The position numbers were made by a program, and so were the translations under genes. Under the pieces are notes generated by a model, which saw only the letters and a program-made list of their open reading frames with translations, was not told the origin of the DNA and ran no database searches. Source: an uncultured Collinsella sp. (lineage in GTDB: Bacteria > Actinomycetota > Coriobacteriia > Coriobacteriales > Coriobacteriaceae). From it: 16,184 nt of DNA. Location of the stretch: positions 1 to 16,184 of the forward strand of contig USCJ01000009.1 of NCBI GenBank assembly GCA_900553215.1, given 5' to 3'. Positions 9,001 to 13,924 of this stretch are shown in pieces (position 1 is the first letter of the stretch; each line of letters begins with the position of its first letter).

Positions 9001-10752
9001 CGCACGCAGTGCCTCGCCATCCTTCCTGCCCCACAGCTTGCCCACCAAGCCGCCGTAGTTGCCGCGCACGCTATTGTTGTTGTCCGTTCCGTTTCGCAAC
9101 GTGCTTGTATACGATCCGCCGCTGACGGTCACATCGCCGTTCGAGATGTCGAGCTCGCCGAACAGTCCGCCGGCAGAAGGAGCGACGCCCGTGTTGGATA
9201 CGCTGAGATCCACGCCCTCGCCAAAGTCGAAGATGTCGCCGTTGATGGTGAACTTGCCGGCAAACGAGGCGTCGCCGATAAGGCCACCTGCATACGTGCC
9301 AGCCGATGATGACCCAACCGCGCGTGCAGGCTTGATGGTGATGGCATTGCCCGAGGCGTCTTTTCCGCTGTTATCCGTACCCACGGTAAGCGTGAGGTTG
9401 GCTGCCTTGCCGATAAAACCGCCGCTGGCAGTGGTGCCCTTGACGGTGAGCGCGTGTAGGTCGAGAGCTTTCGTGACGTTGACCATGGCACCCGTGCTCG
9501 AGCCAACGAGGCCCACAACGCCACCGGCGGAGCCGTTCGTGGACTGGACGGTGGCGGTGGGAACATTGGTCAGGGTGCCGATGCTCAGGGTCGCACCGTC
9601 CTTAACTTCGCCTACGAGCAGGCCAGCGTTGCCAGAGCTCGTTTCGACGGTTCCGTCCGAGGCCAGATCGTTGGGGAACGTGACGGACTCAACCGTCAAG
9701 GTCCCGTTCTCGACCGTATTGGCAATCAAGCCAATGTTGCCCGTCGCATTCGCCTTGAGATTTTTTCGGGGACCAGCGAGGCGATAGGTAACGTTCGCAG
9801 TAAGGTTGCCCGTCGTCTCACCCAGGAGGGGTGCCGTCAAGGCGGAAGTCGTATCATCCTTCTTATCAACGGGATCCGCGATGTCAACCGACGCGTTGAG
9901 CGTCTTGCTCTCTTTGCTGTTTTCCGCACCGCTGACCTTCGAAGCGACCATCGGCGCGCTATAGCTAGTCGCGCCTACCCACTTTATCTTGACCGTATTG
10001 TTTTGGCCAGACAGCTTGAGGTTATTAAAAACCGTCCGATCAGTCGTAAGCTCGACGGGACTATCAACGTCCCTATAGATCCTGCCTTCAAACGGACATT
10101 CATCACTGCCAAGACCCTGGAAAGACATGCCGTTATTAGCCGACTCGGTGAGCTTCGCATCGCCCGTGATGATAACCTTGATCTGCGCATCATAGTAAAG
10201 CGAAGCGTCGGCGTTAGACAGGACGGCGAACGCCTCCGACGACTTGACATCGAGGCTTCGGATTCCGCTCTCGTCGTCTTTGCGCACGATGCTTTCCGCG
10301 CCGTTCTTCTCGAGCAGCTCGACAAGCTTTTTCAAATCCGTGATCGTCGCACCCGCCTGGGCCTCAGCGTCCTCCGAAGTCGCATCATCGGCATCTTGCT
10401 CGGCGTCGTCAGCGGCGGCATCGTCAGCGGTATCGTCGCCTTCCGTCTGGTCGCCCGTGGAATCGGAACCCGTGGCGCTATCGGTGGTATCGCCTGCTGC
10501 AGCGTCATCCTTCGCCGCGTCATCCCCAGCACTGTCGCTGTCGGCGCCGGTATCGCTCGACCCAGGCCCGATTGTGACATCGCCGTTGGTCTCGCCGCCC
10601 TCGGCAGTATCCAACGCCTTCGCAGATGCGGCAGCAATCTCGTTCGAGATGTTCTGCCAGCCTGCCGCCACAGCAGCCACCGTGGGCGAGCATGCTTGGA
10701 GCACCATGACCACCATCATGAACTCTGCGAATATGCGCTTTGCCGTTCTCAT
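43..10752 (-). CDS. Giant secreted GLUG-repeat beta-helix surface protein (putative adhesin), 3569 aa
   Basis: The start MRTAKR has an AGAGGT ribosome site 9 nt upstream. Residues 1-30 form a signal peptide with a hydrophobic core (about 11-18) and a lipobox-like L-Q-A-C ending at Cys21; an A-V-A-A stretch (27-30) would also suit signal peptidase I. Residues about 44-133 are a low-complexity Asp/Ala/Ser/Thr linker. The body has three blocks of G-G-[LVIF]-x-G motifs about 30-45 residues apart (about 365-690, 905-1185, 2220-2630), with isolated copies near 1868 and 1910, the pattern of GLUG-type right-handed beta-helices. A DPY header (G-T-Y-G-D-P-Y, near 1680) typically precedes such repeats. 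From about 2795 to the end is a non-helical, beta-rich region. There is no LPXTG motif and no C-terminal membrane segment. It is last in the visible operon, 39 nt after the 314-aa gene. A surface adhesin or structural role is inferred; the ligand is unknown. The reading frame and the secreted repeat nature are well supported. Confidence 0.9.
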   Translation of the reverse strand: MRTAKRIFAEFMMVVMVLQACSPTVAAVAAGWQNISNEIAAASAKALDTAEGGETNGDVTIGPGSSDTGADSDSAGDDAAKDDAAAGDTTDSATGSDSTGDQTEGDDTADDAAADDAEQDADDATSEDAEAQAGATITDLKKLVELLEKNGAESIVRKDDESGIRSLDVKSSEAFAVLSNADASLYYDAQIKVIITGDAKLTESANNGMSFQGLGSDECPFEGRIYRDVDSPVELTTDRTVFNNLKLSGQNNTVKIKWVGATSYSAPMVASKVSGAENSKESKTLNASVDIADPVDKKDDTTSALTAPLLGETTGNLTANVTYRLAGPRKNLKANATGNIGLIANTVENGTLTVESVTFPNDLASDGTVETSSGNAGLLVGEVKDGATLSIGTLTNVPTATVQSTNGSAGGVVGLVGSSTGAMVNVTKALDLHALTVKGTTASGGFIGKAANLTLTVGTDNSGKDASGNAITIKPARAVGSSSAGTYAGGLIGDASFAGKFTINGDIFDFGEGVDLSVSNTGVAPSAGGLFGELDISNGDVTVSGGSYTSTLRNGTDNNNSVRGNYGGLVGKLWGRKDGEALRAFTVQDGAAVSFGVGSNGKLTYAGGLVGYLGEGNGSPNESAVVIDDATVTCATSGYASNNGKYGGAVGVVDTKNVLEVRGLKVETAGNATIGGSNGGFAGVVGSSWRGIVKFSGVADLSDARFAENDHTAQLVYENFNSLIFAAGSGSDGGATAGDITKWQYKRPTIQVKIDDIYSYGQVIRLGSGLSNDLITINDSHQCIFKSNLVKTGGAFVLAGVDDFAKLAITWQTSGYFSAVEDVADDNFAQIPSTNITLSADINLSGTGLTGLTKDRQPKEQAGVNENNHSFTATLNGNGHTISLAVGEPYGMRGNSGVSATSDGNGKIYRHGRLGLFAAINGATVSDVTIAGSMKFDNGAAIDAGSLAGTIAGGLTLSGATCKTNIACDDTFANDVNIGGIAGSVSTASTVTFGGSSKAQATIAATKTLNGNIRIGGAIGYVGDYASTFNVMGLDAGGKIETGNCASGKIAQVGGLIGCIAQGKQENVTNKTNVATVNIAGLVFDSFAMSVGKNGDKLNGAGGLLGYSWGNAVVTIGDNSVNKDVNSYALRTTKASITAENSKELGGLVYAASGHWVINDYAIDLSGATINAGNAETLGLLVGRGSRVADGTYGSEPYAGLYLEDKAYWGTAYRVEGIHVAEAKFIKKFDEWVGDGRKPDSKLIDGEWNTVVSLHTKDDVNNGKLDMSGNPGSDNTYHNRTDFGNSRKTNAWTRYYYNLDKAYTVVGSNSKNSSASSWMDRPEYLLLWCAYLYAPPAIQGYIIPGNREIFKGNNIGTDDSRGVGINLEGYSFYPTNPTSNSTVTVKNATITFHYSDIKAEQEGNKKNNEATQHENMHCALIRTHTGDLKVENVTLAGTVGSVVSDSGSSSGALVCRYIYGPVKKTNVAQITINGLVLDGLAVDGVTNTTQYAPLLINQMQTLVNLDAKNISVTDSYNNGTKKKIAATSLFGKLGVGDKANQVIAKFEKISLPSQTDNSIFTHASLLESFGYATGGTGSADYTFTADAAQNDKVTYGSEIDRKGTEYSGKQLWYYDEATYGTPNGLVKAGDKTANVDAPVFGDYLPYVYKGKATESNVQYHEIKVNQRIPKLITGCGTYGDPYTVKDATEMNAIANYINNSVALDGWEVTIAADQSALCTRRSDQSTNNEVTYVYKQANGTDKKWERKIGDKTDPEQTLSDETVHRYIQSAYYSIEPDKDRKITVDAASFGGFGNKANPFRGVIVGDLGASTATIEIENNKGELRGLVPYSYGSVVRNLNINYVNESAAITYSAKDADGAPTAFFGGVIGCILGGDNIIDGVVVNGTTADNPTTGFTVTGGGTKPHLVPVGGYVGAIAGGGVIFRNMSGTSWRAGTSDKSQGLGTGNFRQYDNPYVGRVIDGYAFSEGCKVENGNANYKINELANKGTACVTTTGTDNKYIGTDAEAPVTTVENAQGLLVLSAIISSGAGAGAAHTDYANYGVFRGSKAYWGSDKQDPAINGYLFGNKEYGKVRNASYDCVGKPASAAGDFETAKNDDQKAPGKQGWHGPLDHDDDVNSPYLVASYAADYQTGYVCASKSIGMSLEFKENATYDMTGYGTGYVGLSGRYYSNACSSNEASTDRDRITPHVATIDGNGATITVGTKDATYGVVEYADDDYKVSGVGGLFSTVMFTSTNVGQSVTANDGAQVKDLTFSNCNVSLTYKDANGSIASGPASNDLIGTGLLAGATANYDGNTRGVYRNVQMKNCTVLGAKSVGGLLGSSGRTSRRTDNDVTYMVNFGSGTQAPANLYDCSYTGLSVTGEKYVGGYVGAIASPCSVWTTAATGVYEKTIGKNSTITATGTTPYVGGVFGYTSSNVSVNTKIGITEAVASSTAVISGVNVLATGSNTDKYMGAGGVVGSAYRGVISISNVRIDAGGDAKSAIIGDATGTNNSIRNAGGLIGEVTSSGSPNTYWFEDCSVENINIAGTDQCSGGLIGYYFSNVNIACNNIAIECATIKGRWSGGLLGAINSGADVINVTNTKVSNTTFGGTSNGGIAGDGRGQFHLVNVLMDSNTYKLGSKQGVLLGEVDTNGYSLSAAGVNVKLGNGKTTRDLPPMVYTTNTAAVNRKTYIAFGDYKDTLRAPDEGTTLYGADDTATTAASPYVTTSPVSTLAVRASDNDTTDRYLFGDGAAIDTAATIQSEAAAGVDGRYTYTNIGGINDNGAYQNTSSYDASSVASKFNSNNDTSSNQATTDFPVLVISGNDNTTVKSYLNIVANGGFSDACRLNNENGTNPHVTAKAEVFQLKDGVFVKDDGASNNPTLRVVNNGKNNMSFSPSSDWDNGKGRFTLLTVTFTEAGQSYNVQVPIIVKRKLEIDFTATYDYGTKFKESDYANLGKDAHVLTSFGEPMTGLLTWTYNSANGKEVDFGWDSYMAAGGSMKGLGKSILFNGADGRLPQGTQLTLIDANVDGRAGGREYHYTVGEGGATSVSLSGNDGFKDSAGNPYQERWLSEILDVSATQDGAGTWTVCDNEAEATAKAKFDDKWMLFKVAGADVPSNDRYTLKVPKEDTGKEQRASESVYLVVNVPKSGDGVTQANINGFTASSIDSNSSGARISWNLHHVLRTGGDDNQNGTASTYSILSNYGQEVNDGKSEARTPVSKSTDGAAYVLSLDVTDKITFNPSQNYADSDSLFYQLDTSLCKYGANNTLTGVSSFPSGTSAIAKFYVAIGDQNYRWNDGKWEKCDASTPAFTQTVTDTGDDSLKLTLDHDLAGIRKIATDGSFTVHTVVEEIRLTPDGCNKVISLSKQSGEDACTKMSYTAKLSTRKEGLNTSSLTQTKPGNVGYYRMDTGDTTITLSAPDKSQLGINVDDLRPIANGTIGLGATYELGGLSNAAEAIANADSVVYTLELQRRGTDGTYESVTDDISNYVTVTESKLAAVAPSGSTITFTDSKENGKFKTQNGDTTFSLPFTVKVNTQVEQREQFYANYRLVMRASLVKGDVASAKPQSPDYVTYTLTRVNLNGIDH
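2863..4095 (-). repeat. GLUG repeat block 3 of the giant protein
   Basis: Residues about 2220-2630 contain GGLFSTV, GLLAGA, GGLLGSSG, GGYVGAIA, GGVFGYT, GGVVGSAY, GGLIGEV, GGLIGYYF, GGLLGAI, GGIAGDG and GVLLGEV. Many turns are preceded by short strands such as V-E-N-I-N-I or L-S-V-T-G. This is the most regular of the three blocks. It is introduced by an I-D-G-N-G-A-T-I-T-V header, parallel to that of block 2. Boundaries are approximate. Confidence 0.75.
7198..8040 (-). repeat. GLUG repeat block 2 of the giant protein
   Basis: Residues about 905-1185 repeat the pattern with LGLFAAI, SLAGTIAGG, GGIAGSV, GGAIGYV, GGLIGCI, GGLLGYS, GGLVYAA and LGLLVGR. A header precedes the block (L-N-G-N-G-H-T-I followed by G-L-F and G-A-T-V-S-D-V-T-I), the usual entry strand of such helices. 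The block ends near a D-K-A-Y-W-G motif (residue about 1206). Boundaries are approximate. Confidence 0.72.
8683..9660 (-). repeat. GLUG repeat block 1 of the giant protein
   Basis: Residues about 365-690 carry nine glycine-motif turns, among them GLLVGEV, GGVVGLVG, GGFIGKA, GGLIGDA, GGLFGEL, GGLVGKL, GGLVGYL, GGAVGVV and GGFAGVVG. Spacing is about 30-45 residues. Between turns the sequence alternates polar and hydrophobic residues, as expected for beta-helix rungs. The edges are approximate. The repeats are degenerate at DNA level, which argues for an old array rather than a recent duplication. Confidence 0.75.
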
Positions 10753-10761
10753 CGATTCCGT

Positions 10762-10767
10762 ACCTCT
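10762..10767 (-). promoter_or_regulatory. Ribosome binding site of the giant gene
   Basis: AGAGGT lies 9 nt before the ATG at 10752, inside the 39-nt gap after the 314-aa gene. It supports the chosen start, which also gives a sensible signal peptide. No terminator-like hairpin with a T-run is seen in this short gap, consistent with cotranscription. Confidence 0.6.
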
Positions 10768-10791
10768 TATCCTAAAACTCCGCTTCCAGAG

Positions 10792-11736
10792 TTATCGAGT
10801 CTCCGTCGCGCCCGTCAGAGTAGTTCCGCTCACGCTAATGTCCAGGTCGCCCCAGCCACCGGGCGTTTTGCCGTCCGCTCGGTAAAAGTTGACGACCATC
10901 GAACCCGGCTCCATGGTGAACGTAGCCTTGCGAGCTGCAGCATCCACCGTCGCGCCATGGTTGACCTCAAAGAACGGGTCGATCTCCACGTTCTCCCCCC
11001 ACGTGAGCGTGACGTTTACCGGTGCGCCCGTAACCGTCACGCGGTAGTTGTACGCAGCGTAATCAGCAAACTTGCCAGCCTCATCGACCAGCGCGCCCTC
11101 AACCGCAGCGGTCTTGACCTCGGCCCTCTTTGACGGCACGACTTTCGCCGCCAGACAGGTTAGCTCGGTGCCGGGGCTCTTCTCCGATACGACCGTGGCC
11201 CTAATCACAAAGTATGCTTGTCCCAACTTACCCTCGGGGAAGGTCACGGTGTAGTCGTTCTTGGTAGGTTGATTCTCCGGAAGTGTGACGCTGCCACCGG
11301 GCTGGGGCGCATAGCTCCACGTGGCGCCATCGAGCCCATACCCCTCGACCGTTAAGGTATACGTCACGTTTTTATCGTTGCAGAAGTTGCTGTTGCTCAG
11401 CAAATAGTTATAGATGCTAAAGGTGAAGCTGCACTGCTTGTTGTTGGGATATACCGTAACGGAGCGCTGGGCGCGGGCAAGCTCGGCATCGCCGGGCGCG
11501 CTCATGTAGCCCGTGAGCAGGTCGCTCGCAAACAGGCTCTGAGCGGTGCCTGTCGCGGCGACGGACTTAAGAAATCCGTTGGCGATGTAGGCGGAATAGG
11601 TAAAGTAGCCACCCGCCACGAGCGCCACGGCACAAACAAGTGCGATTGCTGCCACAACCAGCTTATTCTTGACTAGGCTTTTGGCTTTCGCCAGCTGCTC
11701 GCGCTCGGCATCCTGCTGATTCTCTTGCTTCTCCAT
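10792..11736 (-). CDS. Small membrane-anchored surface protein, 314 aa (third gene of operon)
   Basis: Residues 1-25 are charged and cytoplasmic-like (E, Q, K rich). Residues about 26-46 form a membrane helix rich in V, A and L, followed by G-G-Y-F-T-Y and then K-S-V-A-A-T-G-T-A-Q-S-L-F. The rest (about 60-314) is polar, beta-strand-like and presumably extracellular, with alternating threonine/valine runs and no C-terminal anchor. The V-A-A-T-G stretch after the membrane segment echoes S-A-T-G in the 363-aa protein. The start has a GAGAGGGGG ribosome site 5 nt upstream; the preceding gene ends 14 nt before the ATG. I do not recognise a named family with certainty. Layout suggests a TasA/camelysin-like or pilin-like subunit or a scaffold for the giant protein encoded next. 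The function is inferred from context. Confidence 0.85.
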   Translation of the reverse strand: MEKQENQQDAEREQLAKAKSLVKNKLVVAAIALVCAVALVAGGYFTYSAYIANGFLKSVAATGTAQSLFASDLLTGYMSAPGDAELARAQRSVTVYPNNKQCSFTFSIYNYLLSNSNFCNDKNVTYTLTVEGYGLDGATWSYAPQPGGSVTLPENQPTKNDYTVTFPEGKLGQAYFVIRATVVSEKSPGTELTCLAAKVVPSKRAEVKTAAVEGALVDEAGKFADYAAYNYRVTVTGAPVNVTLTWGENVEIDPFFEVNHGATVDAAARKATFTMEPGSMVVNFYRADGKTPGGWGDLDISVSGTTLTGATETR

Positions 11737-11741
11737 GTGCG

Positions 11742-11750
11742 CCCCCTCTC
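11742..11750 (-). promoter_or_regulatory. Ribosome binding site of the 314-aa gene
   Basis: The purine run GAGAGGGGG begins directly after the TAG stop of the 279-aa gene and ends 5 nt before the ATG at 11736. The short gap and the placement suggest that translation of the two genes is linked. Confidence 0.55.
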
Positions 11751-12590
11751 CTACTTACCGCTCGTGTTGCGCGCTATCAGGTAGATCACGTCGGTCTCTT
11801 TGGTGCTCTCGTCCCACGAAAGCTTGATGATAAAGTTGAGTGTGTCATTGCCAGTCGAGCCGTCGAGCGTCTTGGCGTTGAGTTCGCTTTTGCCGAATTT
11901 CTTGTATCGGTAGAGCGGGCGCGCGTTGCGCTGGACGTTTTGATAGTCCTTGAATGTAGGGTCGCTTGCGCCCTCGCCCGGCACGGCTGCCAGACCGTCG
12001 TTCTCCTTGTTGATATATTCGAAGCTCGTCAGCAGGTTCTCTCCGGTTGCTTTCCAGCTATAAGATTTGCCGTCTGCGGTACCGCTCACGTCGGGCGTCT
12101 GGAGCGCAGACGTGTTCTCGGCTCTGTACAGCTCAATAGTGAGACCCGTAATGTTGGTCGTATTCGCGAGTTGCAGCTCAAAACCGTCACCGCCCGTTTG
12201 CACGCAAAACGCGCGCTTGAGCGTCACCGTGTTGCCAGTCTTGGTATCGCCGTATTCGGGGTTGTAGCTCAGGTCGATCTGCTCTGTTGCCGTAGCGTTG
12301 GGGCCCAGCACTTTGAGCTCTGCCGGCTCCTTGATCTTGCCGACGGTGGAGCCGCGATTGGCATCGACGAACCATCCAAGCGTCAATCCCAGCAACACGA
12401 GAAGCACGGCCACCAGACCCACGATGGCCAGGGATTCGCGACGGTGGTCGCTCACCCAAGCCTTGATGCGCTCGATGCGGCCAGCCGGACGCGCTTCGCC
12501 GTGTGAGCCGAACCCGTTGCCGCCGGGGTTTGCCGCTCCTTCGTTGTGTTTGATATCGCCCTGCTCGCGGGCATTAAGCTGCTCGTCCAT
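11751..12590 (-). CDS. Small membrane-anchored surface protein, 279 aa (second gene of operon)
   Basis: A hydrophilic N-tail (1-52, with Gly, Asn, His and Arg) precedes a membrane helix at about 53-72 that exits with G-W-F-V-D-A-N-R-G-S-T-V-G. The W-F pair followed by Asn matches the W-F-A-A-N-N pattern at the same place in the 363-aa neighbour, and loosely the W/Y-F...N pattern of camelysin/TasA-type precursors. The outside part (about 80-279) is beta-rich. It ends with F-I-I-K-L-S-W-D and E-T-D-V-I-Y-L-I-A-R, a closing strand pair typical of a compact extracellular sandwich domain. There is no C-terminal anchor. The ATG directly abuts the TAA of the upstream gene, and an AAGGAGG site lies inside that gene's end. 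A fibre subunit or anchor role is inferred; no enzymatic motif is seen. Confidence 0.85.
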   Translation of the reverse strand: MDEQLNAREQGDIKHNEGAANPGGNGFGSHGEARPAGRIERIKAWVSDHRRESLAIVGLVAVLLVLLGLTLGWFVDANRGSTVGKIKEPAELKVLGPNATATEQIDLSYNPEYGDTKTGNTVTLKRAFCVQTGGDGFELQLANTTNITGLTIELYRAENTSALQTPDVSGTADGKSYSWKATGENLLTSFEYINKENDGLAAVPGEGASDPTFKDYQNVQRNARPLYRYKKFGKSELNAKTLDGSTGNDTLNFIIKLSWDESTKETDVIYLIARNTSGK

Positions 12591-13682
12591 TTATTTATCC
12601 GCCTCCTTGGCGGTGAAGCGCACGCGAATGTACTTGACGTTCTTGCCGATAATCTCGTCGGCGTTGTTGTAGTAGCTGGCGCAGGTTTCCACATCCGCAG
12701 AGGACATGCCGGCTCCGACAGGCGGAACCGCGCTAGGCGCCTGACCTGGCACGCTCGTGCTATCGGCGCGGAAATAGCGCGCGTGGTTATTGTTGATGTC
12801 GCCGACGAGGGTTGTGTATCCCCCCTCGTCGCCTGTGTTAGCGAAAAGGTTGCCACCGTAGCCGGCGTTGCCCGTGTGAACATAGCTCTTGAACTGCTCC
12901 GGCCAAATCCAGTAGAGGGTTTTGGTGACGGTTTCGGTCGTGCTATTTGAGTCCGCAGCGTAAAAGCTCGACTTTGGGATGGTAAAGCTCTGCGTAATGA
13001 CGGTGACGCTGGCCCCGTCCTGGGTCACCGTGGTGGTCGTGGGGACCAGCGGATTCGAGTAAAAGCCAGAGGCGTCTTTGCCCTGAAAAACCAGGATATG
13101 ACCGCGCACCAAATCTTTAAGCGAGTTGACGATCTCTTCGTTTTTCGATGCATCCGCAGCAGTGCCGCCCGTGCCCGCAACGCTCGTCTGAACAGAAATT
13201 TCCCAGGTCATCTCCACCGTGATATCGTGCAGGTCATTGCAGAGCGGCCTGACGTTGAGCTGGAGCTGGCCGGCCGACCCCGGAGAGAGACTGCCATCGG
13301 CACTCATGTTATTGAGGTTGAAAAGATTGTTCACGGCAAGGCTTGTACTGTCCGACGCGTAGTTGTCCTGAGTGTCGTACTTACCCGCCGTGCCGCCCTG
13401 CGTTCCCGAGAGCACAAACCGCGGGCCCTTCGCCGCGATCGTGCTCCCCGTGGCACTCACTCGGTTATTCGCGGCAAACCAGGCCAGGCATGCAAAGATG
13501 GCAACGATGGCGGCCAGCACAAACAGACCGCTCACCAGGAAATCCTTCCAGAAATCCTTGAGGGTCCGCACATGCTCGTCGGCAGCTTGGCGGTACTCGG
13601 CCGCCGTCTTGTGCTGCTGGAGCTCGCTATGTCGGTCCATGCCACTCATCGTTTGCGTTTGCCCTGCTAGCGGGCGTGCCAT
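12591..13682 (-). CDS. Small membrane-anchored surface protein, 363 aa (first gene of operon)
   Basis: The cytoplasmic N-tail is about 48 residues, followed by one membrane helix (about 49-67) and then L-A-W-F-A-A-N-N-R-V-S-A-T-G (67-79). The W-F...N...V-x-A-T-G sequence at the membrane exit is characteristic of a large class of Gram-positive surface proteins resembling SipW-dependent TasA/camelysin precursors. The body is Thr/Val rich and beta-like, with a Y-W-I-W-P-E-Q-F-K segment near residues 255-265 and a final Y-I-R-V-R-F strand. There is no C-terminal anchor. The start is uncertain: GGAAAGG abuts the first ATG (13682), while ATGs at 13649 and 13640 give 352- and 349-aa products; the last would begin M-D-R-H, much like the neighbour's M-D-E-Q. 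As the first gene it probably follows the operon promoter. Role inferred: structural subunit of a surface fibre. Confidence 0.83.
   Translation of the reverse strand: MARPLAGQTQTMSGMDRHSELQQHKTAAEYRQAADEHVRTLKDFWKDFLVSGLFVLAAIVAIFACLAWFAANNRVSATGSTIAAKGPRFVLSGTQGGTAGKYDTQDNYASDSTSLAVNNLFNLNNMSADGSLSPGSAGQLQLNVRPLCNDLHDITVEMTWEISVQTSVAGTGGTAADASKNEEIVNSLKDLVRGHILVFQGKDASGFYSNPLVPTTTTVTQDGASVTVITQSFTIPKSSFYAADSNSTTETVTKTLYWIWPEQFKSYVHTGNAGYGGNLFANTGDEGGYTTLVGDINNNHARYFRADSTSVPGQAPSAVPPVGAGMSSADVETCASYYNNADEIIGKNVKYIRVRFTAKEADK
12602..12608 (-). promoter_or_regulatory. Strong ribosome binding site AAGGAGG inside the end of the 363-aa gene
   Basis: A perfect Shine-Dalgarno core lies 11 nt before the ATG at 12590 and within the last codons of the upstream gene. 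Stop and start are joined as TAAATG with no spacer. This fixes the start of the 279-aa protein and indicates translational coupling, which would keep the first two proteins in a set ratio. Confidence 0.75.
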
Positions 13683-13733
13683 CCTTTCCGCTCGGTCGCG
13701 TTTATCCGTTGTTCGCAGGTAGAGAATTCAGGC

Positions 13734-13790
13734 AGAATACAACACCATACGATAAGGTAAAAGAATAGCATTGACCTGCGGTTTGCTCCA
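13734..13790 (-). promoter_or_regulatory. Possible promoter region of the surface operon
   Basis: Two weak sigma-70-like options are visible. One is TTTACC, 16 nt, TATTCT, with the -10 at 13734-13739. The other is an extended -10, TGC followed by TATTCT, at 13762-13770 without a good -35. Either would give a 5' leader of roughly 40-75 nt before the first ATG. The location between two genes with different roles makes a promoter likely, but neither match is strong. Confidence 0.3.
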
Positions 13791-13855
13791 CAGCGCAAGC
13801 CTTAATGATGTCTTAAAGATTACGAATAGCAGCTTCTTCCATATGCCAAGGACAT

Positions 13856-13883
13856 GGTGCAAACAAACCTGACCACTTGCACC
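13856..13883. repeat. Inverted repeat GGTGCAA...TTGCACC (possible operator)
   Basis: Seven-base arms (13856-13862 and 13877-13883) match perfectly around a 14-nt centre. No T-run follows on either strand, so it is not a typical intrinsic terminator. It lies about 175 nt upstream of the first surface gene and 42 nt downstream of the ATPase stop. It could be a binding site for a dimeric regulator, or part of the ATPase transcript's 3' end. Confidence 0.4.
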
Positions 13884-13904
13884 AATCCGCAGCACCGGGC
13901 AGCG

Positions 13905-13919
13905 GGCACACGGCGTGCC
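13905..13919 (-). terminator. Weak GC-rich hairpin after the ATPase gene
   Basis: GGCAC, a 5-nt loop and GTGCC form a short stem a few bases past the ATPase stop codon. There is no T-tract, so intrinsic termination would be poor; it may act only with factor-dependent termination or protect the 3' end. Some read-through into the surface operon cannot be excluded. Confidence 0.25.
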
Positions 13920-13924
13920 GCCCC

